Source: Adenophora triphylla var. japonica (lineage: Eukaryota; Streptophyta; Magnoliopsida; Asterales; Campanulaceae). From it: a stretch of 64,000 nucleotides of DNA. A model generated the notes under the pieces. It was not told where the DNA came from and ran no database searches. It saw only the letters and a list, made by a program, of their open reading frames with translations. Positions 23,600-34,072 of this stretch are shown here, piece after piece (the stretch's first letter is position 1; the number at the start of each line of letters is the position of its first letter). The position numbers and the translations under genes are program-made. The stretch covers positions 1 to 64,000 of the forward strand of contig JAFEMH010005373.1 of NCBI GenBank assembly GCA_022495995.1, in the 5' to 3' direction.

Positions 23600-24600
23600 T
23601 GGTGTTTGAAACCAACTTAGGAAAGTTGGAAGTCAACCCAAGAGAATGGTGGATAGACGCTAGAGCTACCCGCCATATATGTGCTGATAAAGAGAGCTTC
23701 TCATCATACACTCCTATCAATGGAAGGAAGGTGTATATGTGAAACTCTGAAACTTCCAATGTCATGGGACTTGGAAAGGTTGTGATGAAGATGTATTCAA
23801 CCACACAACTGACTCTCGTGAATGTGTTGCATGTCCCAGACATTCGCAAGAACCTAGTTTCCAGATCAATGTTGAGCAAGGCTGGATTTAGACAAGTGTT
23901 TGAGTCAGATAAAATTGTATTAACCATGAAAAATTTATTTCTCGGTAAAGGTTACCTTGCCTAGAGTCAAAGAACAGCGGTGTTTCTTATGTTTACCTTT
24001 TAGAAGGTTCTAATTTATGGTATAATATATTAGGTTACGTTAATTTCAACACAATTAAGACGTTATTGAGTTATGAATAAATTCGATTCAACTGACAAGT
24101 GTGAAATTTGCGTGGAAGATAAAATGACTAAGTCATCATTTTCTTCAGTAAAAAGAAACACGACACCTCTTGAGCTAGTACAAACTCAAGGTTAGAAAAA
24201 GTATTTCGTTACTTTTTGATAAGCAAGGATGAATCATTGATGGCTTTCCAAACTTATAAGAATGATGTTGAAAATCAGCTTAATGTAAAGATTAAGAAGA
24301 TTCGAAACGCTAGGAGGAGGGGAATATGCGGTGCCGTTTGAGGATATTTGTGAGGTTTCCGACAGTATTCATTAAACGATCACAACATATTCAACTCAGT
24401 CTAAGGCAGGAGCTAAATGAAAGAATCATACTCCTAAAGAGATGATAAATGCAATAAGCTCTGGCTTAACTGAATTTGTGGGGGAAGCTGTACTGTCATT
24501 TTTTAATGAAATACCCAAGAAAGGATTTGATAAAAACTAATTACAGATTATGGCATAATCGTAAGACGTTTTATAAATACTTTAAGTGTGGGGGTACACC
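23600..24600 (+). pseudogene. Copia protease and integrase relic
   Basis: 23600-23964 covers the protease and linker: WWIDARATRHICAD carries DAR where the active D-S/T-G triplet is expected, followed by FSSYTPINGRKVYM, LTLVNVLHVPDIRKNLVS and SKAGFRQVFESDKIVLT. This order is typical of copia protease to pre-integrase. 24220-24300 gives an integrase core segment (MAFQTYKNDVENQLNVKIKKIR). 24540-24590 gives a LWHNRKTFYKYFKC-type segment that comes after the integrase core in intact elements. Stops and a frameshift at about 23742 break it. The active-site change shows loss of function. Confidence 0.7.
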
Positions 24601-24660
24601 TCAATTGTGGGGATACACCTCAAGTGTGGGGGTACACCTCAAGTGTGGGGGTACGAGCTA
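24583..24660. repeat. Short tandem repeat AGTGTGGGGGTACACCTC
   Basis: An 18-bp unit with AGTGTGGGGGTACACCTCA is repeated about four times with single-base changes. It arises where the integrase-flanking segment would read VWG, so it looks like a local expansion of coding sequence. Confidence 0.7.
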
Positions 24661-25639
24661 AAATAAAAGTACATAAGCCAAAGACAAGGAATTTGGTATT
24701 CCTTGAAATCATATTTCCTTGAAGTAAAAAGGAAATAATATAAGTTTAAGAAGAGAACTTATAAAACTGTAAAAGATTTATCTTAATAGTAAGATGAACT
24801 AAGACACAGTTTGTGGACAAAAGAAGCTAGTCTTTTGGTCCTAATTTTCTATGGTAGAAAATTAAGCGAAGACTGTTAAATAATGTTGTTAACATTTAAA
24901 AGAATAGTTCATCATACATTTGGAAGTTGGTTGATGTTCTTCCATAATGCAAACTGTTGAGTTGCAAATTGGTCCTTAAAAGGAAATATTTGAAAGATGA
25001 ATCTGTAGACGAAAAACTCTTGAAAGATAAGACTTTCAAGAAGTGTAGTCAAGGGAGTTAGAATTTCAAAAGATAGATTTCTAAAAGGAAAATAATCTTG
25101 AGAAATAACCTCTATTGAGAGAGATTTTAATCTGAAAAAGCAGATTATTGATCTCGAAAAAGTGAGACTCTTGAGATATAGAATCTGAAGAGAAAAGATT
25201 CTTAAAGTAATAGACTCTTTAATGGTAGAATCATAAGAGTTAGATAAATTCTCCAAGATAGACTCTCGAATAAGCTAAATCTTGAGAAGTAATAGATAGA
25301 TTCTTGAGAGTGGAATCTATAAAGTAGAATCTTGAGAGGTAATCTTTGTAAAGTAGATTCCTGAGAGGTAGACTCTAAGGAGGTCAAACCACTTAGAGAT
25401 ACAGAATACTTGGAAAGTCGGACCGGTACAGAGATGCTAACCACTCAAAGAAACTGACCGATAGATGAATTTGATCACTTGAAAGGATTGACAATTCTAG
25501 AGAGACTAAAATTATAAATAAAAAATATAATAAATCACTAAGTATAGTCAAAGTACTTGGAGTACTTAAAGATATTCTTGTAATTGCAGATTACATTAAA
25601 TGATATATTCAATAGTATGAAAAGGATATACTAATTGGA
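24661..25639. other. Decayed copia interior with a degenerate ladder repeat
   Basis: No domain recognised. From about 24985 to 25440 a 20-25 bp cycle of the type AGTAGAATCTTGAGAGGTA recurs about eighteen times with many substitutions. Confidence 0.5.
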
Positions 25640-25641
25640 TA

Positions 25642-28600
25642 TCAGACACAAATAATAATCTTCTCATCCACTGACTCTGAAGAGGAATCATATGGAGTAA
25701 CTGGTTCAAGAAATTCATTGGGCTCCAAATTCATCATCTCAGCAAATGAAAGCTCTAATAATTCTGCAGTAGTAGAAGCCATCGGTAAGGCAACTTGCCT
25801 TAACCGAATAAGAGGGATCACTCTCAAGGCCACTAAAAGTAAGGAGGCTTCTCTGATATTGCTCCAAGGCTGAGCATGACCATTTCTCATGATAGAAAGC
25901 CTAGTTACATTGGGCATCAATCCAACCATATGTGTAACATTAGAGGACCATCTCAAAATCCTCATCTCCAGTACTTGGGTGATCCGATTATTGATAGAGA
26001 GATAACGAAGGAAGAGGTTACCGGTTGAAAAGGTGCATTCAATTGGTCTGGGGGCTATATGGACAATCTCTCCTTGGATTCTTATGTTGGGTATCCGTTG
26101 AGACAGAAAGGAAAAATATTTGGGTTTTTGATTGGAAGGGAATTCGGTAAGTAGTTGTTGATCCTTCATGCTTGGCTTGATTTCTTTACCTTTGGGAGGA
26201 GCAGACCGTTTACGAAGTTTAAGAACTTTAATTTTCTGGCACCGGTAACTGGTTTCTCCAGGTCCATTGGTTTTGGTGAGTTTGGGAGGAGTATCTTCTG
26301 GGGCAGAACCAACACCCATATCTTCAACAACATCAACAAAAGTTTGCATCCTATCTGCTCTTCTCTTCTTCTGGAGCTCAACAGCAATCGGTGGAGGCAT
26401 AGGAATAGATTCAATCTTTGCTCTGCTCGAAATTTTCTCATGAACATCAAATAGAGGAATCCCATGAGCTGACCGTGGGATAGAGGCTTTAGAGGTGTAA
26501 TAATTTAAGGGAGAGAGCAAATCCTTCTGATAAAGGCCAGCATCAAGATAATTAGGAGGAACAGCAGGGTCAAGTATATCAAAATCGACATCATCATCAG
26601 CTTCTTCCTCCTAAAAGAAATTTGAAGTGGAATCTTCTTCAAATACTGGCTCAATCTCCTCCTTAGCCGGTGACGTATCTTGGGAAGTAAAAGAGGGAGC
26701 AGCTTGGCTAACCGATAACAGGGAGGCTTGAATGGCTTGCTGAGTGGCCAATTCTTCAACAGATAATTTTTGCTTGTCCAAATCAGCTTCAAACAAACTA
26801 GAAGCCAAGGCTTTTTGCAAATTTATATCATCAGCATCAACAGGTCTGCTGTCCTTAACCGGTTCAGTAGATACAACGGTAAGGGACTGGCTAACCGGTA
26901 AGGCAGAAACATCGGTTAGAGGCTCTGACACTGGTAAATCATTTCCAACCGGTTCAACAGGTTTACCGGTAATAGGCATCGGTTGGCTAACCGGTAACTC
27001 ATCAATAATTGTCTTTTCTCCTCCTCCTAAGGCTGTAATCGGTGAAGTCTCGGTTAAGCCTCCTCCCACATGTCTGACCATTTGCATCGGTTTGGGAGTA
27101 GAGAAATCAACAGCCTCAGATCGGTCAATGACAGTCTCAGTCTGGTCATTATCATCATCATCTAACTCACCTGAGTCACTTGAGTAACTGGAGCTGGAGG
27201 CTGACCGATCATCTTTATCATCTCTAGCTTGCTCATCTGAGCCACTGTTATCTATGAACATATCTTCAATCTCTTCATCGGTTACTGTAGCCCATTTGTT
27301 TTTAATGGTCTGAACTGAAGTGAAGAAATCAGACAAAGAGATATCACCCATATTTTGAAAATCTCTGTTCATGTCTACCAGGTTTTGCACAAGATCCATC
27401 ACATTTTTGATAAACTGTATTCTCCGAGGACCCAGATTAACAATTTCAGGATCAAAGGTGGGGAGATCATCATCAGGCAATTCATGTCTCCCTAGCTGGT
27501 AAGGATCAGACTCTTTAAGGGTTTCTTGGGCATTGTAGAGAATGGCAAAGTCAGCCCAAACCGCATGGACCATCATATCCTGCCTAAGTCTGTCCTAGGC
27601 CAGGTAAATGGCATTCCACATTGGAGGCAATAAATCAAAATACATGTTGTATTGCTTGATGAGACTATCTCTAGACAAAGAGATATCGTGGTCATTTAAC
27701 AGGCACTGTTTGCTATAATAAATCCCTTTCTCTTCGTGGATGTTGTCAAAGTCCACATAATCTGTCATGTCACCGATGGGGACTAAATCTTTGTTTATCT
27801 CGTGGAATTGTAACAATCTCCGGATGAATGGAGGCAAGTGATCAATTGGATAAACCCATTGTGAAGAAGGGACAGATTTGGGATTTACTGACCATGGGTT
27901 GTAGTGGTAGATATGAAAGGTTGGATTTCTGATCGGTTGGCAATGGCTTACCGGACGGGAAGATGACTGACCGATGAAGGGAACCTTGTCGGTTAGGAAG
28001 TTATGATCAAAAAGTCGTTTAGGGATAAATGGGATAAAGGTGCCCAAATCAGTTTCTATTCTTTTTTTCATTTCAGCGTTTTCTCTGGCTAACTGGTACT
28101 ATGATTTTGGAGTAGGCTTGGTCCTTTTGGGAGGTGGAGGAGCAGATTTTCTTGCTGTTTGTTTCTGTCGGTTAGGAGAGAGGACTGATACAATTGGTTT
28201 GTTATCATCAGAAGAGGCAGATTGAGGGTCACTTACCGGTGAGAGATCAGCTGGGGCAGCACCGGTTTGCTTTCGTTCGACCGATAAGGTAGGGATCGGT
28301 AAGGTAGTGGTTTCTCTAACCTTTGGTCGGCTAGCTTTCTTCTTCTTGGGTTGAGCTGCTGGCTTACCGGTTGGCTTACCGGTTGAGGGTTTGGCTTTTT
28401 TGATGATTCTGGTCATGTCAAACTTATCAAAGGATTTGCAAAAGGATTGGGGATAAGTTGGTTGGTTTGCTGAGGCTTTGAGGACGGCTGGGATTTTTCT
28501 CAGGGCACGGCTAATCAGAAGATAATGACATGGTTTGGCTTTATTTGGCTTGGAAGAGGTTTTCTCCTTTTGATATTTCTTGAAAGCAATGATGATAATC

Positions 28601-29133
28601 CTGCAAAGGTAGGAACACCCGTTAAATTCATCTTCAGGAATAATGGCTGCAATGGCTTCCCATTATATCATGGTGATACAATGATGGGAGCCTGACCGGC
28701 AGATGAAGCATCGGTCAGCTACCTAGGCAAGAGCATAATGCACAGCATCAAATTCGGCCTTCTTGTTTGCCTCACCAGTTACAAATGGATCAGATCCACG
28801 AACTTTGGTCCAAGCAGCAATCATATCATTCATCAAAATGGAAGATGAACCGGTGGAAGAAAGATCAGAAAAGGCAGTAGCAATGGTTGCAGGGCTGAAG
28901 GTAATGGGAACTCCAGCAGCAGTAGAGATAATGTTGTCGTTCTCATCCAAAATGCCATTATCGAACAACTAATTAACCATCTCATAGAAAATATCTTCAT
29001 TCCCCTCTGACATAAAGAAAGGAATTACTCCGACAGCAATAAATAGGGCTTCAAGAGCTCGGCCTTCTTCGGAGTCAAAGAAACTGGGGAGAATGTAACC
29101 TCCATAAATGTCTTTCTTGATTGAAGGACCCAT
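25642..29133 (-). pseudogene. Second ORF of the Sirevirus-type element (1164 codons, six in-frame stops)
   Basis: A single frame runs from ATG at 29133-29131 to TGA at 25644-25642 with no frameshift. Internal stops are at 28971-28969 (TAG), 28725-28723 (TAG), 28665-28663 (TAA), 28101-28099 (TAG), 27597-27595 (TAG) and 26613-26611 (TAG); each fits a C-to-T change in a Gln codon. Visible parts: an N-terminal region with a VPITFSPATI segment (about residue 75); a Lys/Pro-rich stretch at about 251-271; a Ser/Asp-rich acidic stretch at about 614-667; a run of PVS/PVE-type repeats at about 708-761; two ubiquitin-interacting-motif-like segments at about 769-784 and 793-808; and a C-terminal region of about 290 residues. 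It follows pol where Sireviruses may carry an envelope-like gene. Signal peptide and membrane segments are not evident. Function unknown. Confidence 0.7.
26710..26829 (-). other. Two tandem ubiquitin-interacting-motif-like segments in the second ORF
   Basis: Residues DINLQKALASSLFEAD (26829-26782) and EELATQQAIQASLLSVS (26757-26707) fit the helix pattern hydrophobic-x-x-A-hydrophobic-x-x-S-hydrophobic with acidic flanks that defines UIMs. Eight residues separate them. The spacing resembles tandem UIMs of ubiquitin receptors. Binding is inference. Confidence 0.5.
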
Positions 29134-29284
29134 CTGTGAAACAAATAAGCATCAAACCAACATTTTAAGTTAGAATTGAAGAAACCTTTGCATTATATAC
29201 TTTGGATGATGTTAATGACTTTAGAGTTTGAGAAATCTGGATATGTTCAAGTTGTGAAAAGAGTTTGAATTTGTGAAAAATTAC
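29134..29284 (-). other. Putative 151-nt intron in the leader of the second ORF
   Basis: On minus it starts CTG/GTAATTTTTC and ends GCTTATTTGTTTCACAG directly before ATGGG. It is AT-rich and has a TTCTAACTT branch-site-like segment about 60 nt before the acceptor. It fits plant 5'-UTR introns. Confidence 0.45.
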
Positions 29285-29411
29285 CAGAGATCTTGAGAGT
29301 TAGTAGAGTAACACAGATGAAGATGAAGATGGGGGTTTCTTGCCGGTTGCTTGTTTGCAGAGAGATAGATAGAGAAAATCCAGAAAGGTTGAATATTTGA
29401 TTTTGAAATCC

Positions 29412-29418
29412 TTTTATA
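29412..29418 (-). promoter_or_regulatory. Internal TATA box upstream of the second ORF
   Basis: CCCTATAAAAGG on minus is followed by a CT-rich leader (CTCTATCTATCTCTCTGC at about 29368-29350). A cluster of about twelve CGGTTA-type motifs lies at 29757-29990, 340-570 bp upstream. Together this looks like a promoter separate from the LTR. Confidence 0.5.
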
Positions 29419-29421
29419 GGG

Positions 29422-30067
29422 TACGAGAGAGAGGGAAGATGAAAGGATGTGTTGGTTAAATCAAAAGTAGTTCAAACGTTTTAACTAACATGCACATAAA
29501 TTAACAAATTTAATTCACTATTTTAAAGATGTGTCATAAAAATAGGAACGTGTGTGCAACAGTTATACTAAAATGTAATAAAGAACAAAAAGATAACCTT
29601 TTCGATAAATAAGAATGATACAGAGATTACTTTTTTGATCAATTATTTAAAATTGATCTTTATCTTGAAAAAGAAATATAGGGAACATGTAAGGGTAGAT
29701 GTCAGACTGAAGCGGCTTGAAGAGACTGATGTGACAGCAGGGTAATGATGACAACAAGCCGGTTAAAAACGGATTGACAATTTCGATCCAACCGCAGTTC
29801 GTCGGTAAGCAAATAGACTGTAAGATGGCTGACCGGTCAGGTGCAATGACCGGTTAGAGAGAACTTGCATCGGTTAGGGTCCATCGGTTAGGGCATCTCT
29901 TACCGGTTAAGGATATCGGTCACGTGTACCGGTTACAGGTGTCGGTTAGAGTTCTTGCCTTACCGATTAGGGAAATCGGTAGGGGAGCACCAGTTAGCAA
30001 CGGTATATGAGGGACCACCTTGATCTCAGTTGATAGCTTACACAGATAGCAAAGTTAGCACAATATA
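29422..30067 (-). promoter_or_regulatory. Spacer between pol and the second ORF with a dense CGGTTA motif cluster
   Basis: No open frame. ACCGGTTA, ATCGGTTAG, GTCGGTTAG and related forms repeat about twelve times between 29757 and 29990. The remainder to 29755 is AT-rich. Confidence 0.5.
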
Positions 30068-33000
30068 TTAACGAATATCAATCATGCCTAGTTCTCCTCT
30101 AAGGAATTCAAATCTTTTAATATCCAAGGGTTTTGTCAAAATATTAGCTAACTGATAATCAGTATGTACTTTTAAAAGAACGATGTTACCCTTTTCAACG
30201 TGATCCTTAAGGAAGTGGTATTTGATGTCTATTTGCTTAGTCTTTGAATGCATCACAGGATTGTTGGAGACTGAAATGGCTGAGGTGTTATCACAATAGA
30301 TGGGACACACTTCTTGGGGAATTTTATAGTCCACCAGTTGTTGCTTCACAATAGAATTTATGAACAGCAACTCCCAGCAGCTATGTACTCAGCCTCAGTT
30401 GTAGAAGTGGAAATTGATGCTTGTTTCTTGCACGACCAGGAGACCAATCGGTTACCTAGAAATTGACAAGTTCCACTAGTACTTTTCCTGGTGACCCTAC
30501 AAGCTGCAAAATCAGCATCTGAATAGCCAATTAGTGTAAATGATGAATCTTTTGGATACCACTAACCTAAGTTAGCAGTTCCCACAAGATATCTAATGAT
30601 TCTTTTAACAGCTTGTAAATGAGATTCTCTAGGGTCAGCTTGAAATCTAGCACATACACATACGGCAAACATGATATCTGGCCTACTGGCGATTAAGTAA
30701 AGTAGAGATCCTATCATACCTCGGTAAAGTGTCATATCTACTTTCTTATCAGACTCATCTTTGTCTAGGTGTACATTTGTGGCCATTGGAGTGCTTTGAG
30801 GATGAGCAGAATCAAGACCAAATTTCTTGATTAGATCTTTGGTGTATTTGGCTTGATTAATGAATATACCTTCATGGATTTGCTTGACTTGAAGTCCAAG
30901 GAAAAAGGTTAGCTCACCCATCATGCTCATTTCAAACTTGCTCTGCATAAGTTTCTCAAATCGCTTGCATAATTTTTCGTTAGTAGATCCAAAAATAATG
31001 TCATCAACATATATTTGAACTAACAATGAATGACCATTATGCTTTGCAATAAATAAGGTGGTATCGATTTTACCTTGTTCAAACTTCTCACTAAGTAGGA
31101 ATTTGGAGAGAGTTTCATACCATGCTCGGGGCGCTTACTTGAGGCAATACAAAGCTTTATTCAATTTGTAGACATGATTAGGCTTCTTGGAATCATCAAA
31201 TCCTGGAGGTTGTTCTACATATACAATCTCTTGAAGTTCCCCATTGAGAAATGCACTTTTCACATCCATTTGATATAACTTAAATTCTTTGTAGGCTGCA
31301 TAGGCAAGGAATAACCTAATGGCTTCTAGTCTAGCTACGAGGGCAAAGGTTTCATCATAATCTATGCCTTCTTCTTGTCTATACCCTTTAGCCACTAATC
31401 TAGCCTTGTTCCTTGTAATCTTTCCAGACTCATCCAATTTATTTCTATAAACCCATTTCGTTCCAATCACCGTTTGATCACTACGTTTAGGCACTAATTC
31501 CCATACTTTGCATCTATCAAACTGATTAAGCTCTTCTTGCATAGCTTCTACCCAGTTGGGGTCATTAAGTGCTTCTTTAGTCTTCTTTGGTTCTATATTT
31601 GAGACCATAGCAGAGGAAAATAGTCCATATTGTTCCTCCATGATTCTTAATTGGCCTCTAGTCATTCTTGGACCAAAGACATCACCAATCACATTTTCCA
31701 AAGGATTGTCTCTAACTGTTCTCACTTCCCTAGGGAGGTCTTGCCTGACCGATTCTTGTCTTAAGGTTTCAATTGGAGGAGTAGAATCGGCTGAGGGAGG
31801 TGTGATCGGTTGAGGAGATCGGTTAGGAGAAGGTGATGCTGACTGATGGTGATCGGTTAGTGGAGAGGGAAACGGTAAGTTGATGTTTGAAATTGGTTCA
31901 GCTTCAGGTGGTGAATTAGGAATGGTAACATAAGGACTAGCTGGTAATGGATCGATTAACCGAGTTTGATCATTAGGTTGTCTAACCGATTGAGGAAAGA
32001 AGGAGTCATTAACTAGGTCTCTACATGTTACACCACTAGAGGCTGAAGGCTGAGCTGGAGATTGATTTGCATTGGTACTGGTGGATTGATTGGAGTTTTG
32101 ATTGCTGGATTCACCTGTCTCAAAAACACCAAAATTATCAGTACTATTTGGAGCCTTATCAGACTCTAGCAAATCAAATTCATCAAAAGTAACATGAACA
32201 GATTCAACAATTTTCAACAGACGTTTATTAAAAACTCTAAATGTCTTACTGTGCTTGGCGTAGCCAACAAAGATACCTTCATCGGCTTTTTCATCAAATT
32301 TACCTCGGCGTTCTTTACCGTTGTAGAGAACAAAACATTTGCAGCCAAAAATCTTGAAGAAACCAATGTTTGGAATTCTGCCACGCCAAAGCTCAGAAGG
32401 GGTCTTGTTGTGAAATTTGTTGACCAAAGATCGATTCTGGGTAAAGCATGCTGTATGGATAGCTTCAGCCCAAAAATACTTGGGAAGCCTAGCTTCAGAT
32501 ATCATTGTTTTTCCAGCTTCGATCAAGGTTCTGTTCTTTGTCTCAACTACACCATTTTGTTGCGGTGTTCCAGCAGCTGAGAAATTATGATCTATTCCAT
32601 GATCATCATAGTACTGAGCGATTCCATTATTTTTGAACTCCGTTCCATTATCTGATCTCATACTGATGATGTCACACTCCTTTTGGGTTTGAAGTAGACG
32701 GAATAATCTTGTGGCAACTTCATAGGTATCATCTTTTGAAGCAAAGGTTTCCACCTAGGTATATCTTGAGTAATCGTCTACAACAACCAAAGCATATCTT
32801 CTACCCCCTAAACTGGCAGTTGATGTGGGGCCAAACAGATCCATATGTAGCAACTGGAGGCACCTAGAAGTGGACATGCAGGGCTTGCTTTGGAATGATT
32901 CTTCATGTTGCTTTCCTAACTGACAGGCTCTGCATTTCCTACCATGATCAGCTGACACTTGAGGTAAGCCGGCAACTAGATTTTTATTAGCCAGCTTGGA

Positions 33001-33465
33001 TAGGTATTTGAAATTCAAGTGACTGAGTCTCTTGTTCCATAGCCAGGAATTCTCACTGATGTTCTTAGCTACAAAACAAACATTAGTAACACTCGAAACA
33101 GTATTTAAATCTATAGCATAAATGTTACCTTTTCGATATCCAGTGAGAAGGGTTTCACCTGTAGCAATGTTTTTCACATAGCAGTTGGAAGAATTAAAAA
33201 TACAATGCATACCTTTATCACAAAATTGTGATATAGAGAGAAGGTTGTGTTTCAGACCATCCACCAAATATACCTTTTGTACAGTAACTGTACCTCTTTT
33301 GATGGATCCACGACCAATAATTTTACCTTTTGCGTTGTCACCAAAGACAACTGGAGGACCAGATGCTTCTTCAAGATCGGTTAGGAGATCGGCATGGCCA
33401 GTCATATGCCTAGAGCATCCACTGTCCAGAATCCAAACATCCTTACCAGCATCAGATGAGGCCAT
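30068..33465 (-). pseudogene. Sirevirus pol (protease, integrase, reverse transcriptase, RNase H), inactivated
   Basis: Polyprotein that would process gag, copy the RNA and integrate the cDNA. Order on minus: protease with WILDSGCSRHMTG (about 33436-33398); integrase zinc region (KRLSHLNFKYLS, CRACQLGKQHEE) and core with HMDLFGPT, SDNGTEF and the Glu of [11 protein letters not shown] (about 32900-32480); C-terminal [17 protein letters not shown] with [27 protein letters not shown] and the YVDDIIFGST box (31011-30982); RNase H with GYSDADF, TEAEYIAAGSCC and YCDNTSA. Stops at 32757-32755, 31137-31135 and 30564-30562 and a frameshift near 30371 inactivate it. The first fits a changed Trp codon, the second a changed Gln codon. 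Catalytic residues are otherwise present, so decay is moderate. Confidence 0.9.
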
Positions 33466-33514
33466 AAAGCATTCCTCGCAGAAACGATCGTATGTTTCCT
33501 TTAACGTTTCACTT

Positions 33515-33971
33515 GGGTCTTCTTGAAGTACTCGAACTCTGCAACGCTTTTGTAGAGTCTGTTGTCCTTGGCCACTTGATCTCCATCATAATATCTGAGT
33601 AGACTCTGCCACACTTATTGAGCGGTCTCATAGCATTGTACTTGCTTGTACAGTCGATCGTCAAGGCCTGAGGTAAGAATGTGCATGGCTTTTCTGTCCA
33701 TGGAGGCACAAATATTGTCTTCCTCAGTCCATTCTTCGCGGGGTTTTAGAACGTATGCTTCATAAACATCGAAATCTTGTTCAGATGTTCTATCAACATG
33801 ATCCATGAGAGGAGTTTTGGGTACTCTAGGTGAAAGATTGATTTTTACGGGTGTCATGGGACCATCTCTGACTACAGTCATTAACCTATCATCTATTGAA
33901 TCCTTATACCGCATGATTCGGTTTTTCCATACTGGAAATTCATTTTCGTTCAACATGGGAATAGTTGCCAT
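33515..33971 (-). pseudogene. Sirevirus gag, N-terminal part only
   Basis: The frame from 33971 reads an MLNENEFPVWKNRIMRY-type capsid start and continues to a stop at 33617-33615 (after CYETAQ), then VWQSLLRYYDG and EFEYFKK to about 33515. The zinc-knuckle region and the rest of gag that should separate this from pol are missing: pol coding (WILDSG) begins within about 100 codons. Either an internal deletion removed them or this copy is a recombinant. The intact protein would assemble particles. The start codon lies about 90 bases downstream of the primer site on minus, as usual. Confidence 0.7.
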
Positions 33972-34058
33972 GTTCCATGTTTACATGAGTTTTCCTGCCA
34001 TCTTGGAATTGGCAATTCAAGGGGTTAAGCTTGGAAAAATAGTTTTCGAAAATTGCAA

Positions 34059-34070
34059 GCTCTGATACCA
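34059..34070 (-). promoter_or_regulatory. Primer-binding site of the Sirevirus (initiator tRNA-Met type)
   Basis: TGGTATCAGAGC on minus, two bases after the LTR end. It is the standard copia primer site. Confidence 0.9.
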
Positions 34071-34072
34071 AT

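Noticed and set aside
28960..29450. The second ORF with TATA box and leader intron as an ordinary host gene
   Set aside because: It is collinear with the Sirevirus pol, on the same strand, and shares its CGGTTA word; membership in the element is simpler, although host origin by capture is not excluded.
34059..34070. TGGTATCAGAGC-type words as tRNA genes
   Set aside because: They are primer-binding sites next to LTR ends; no cloverleaf can be drawn.
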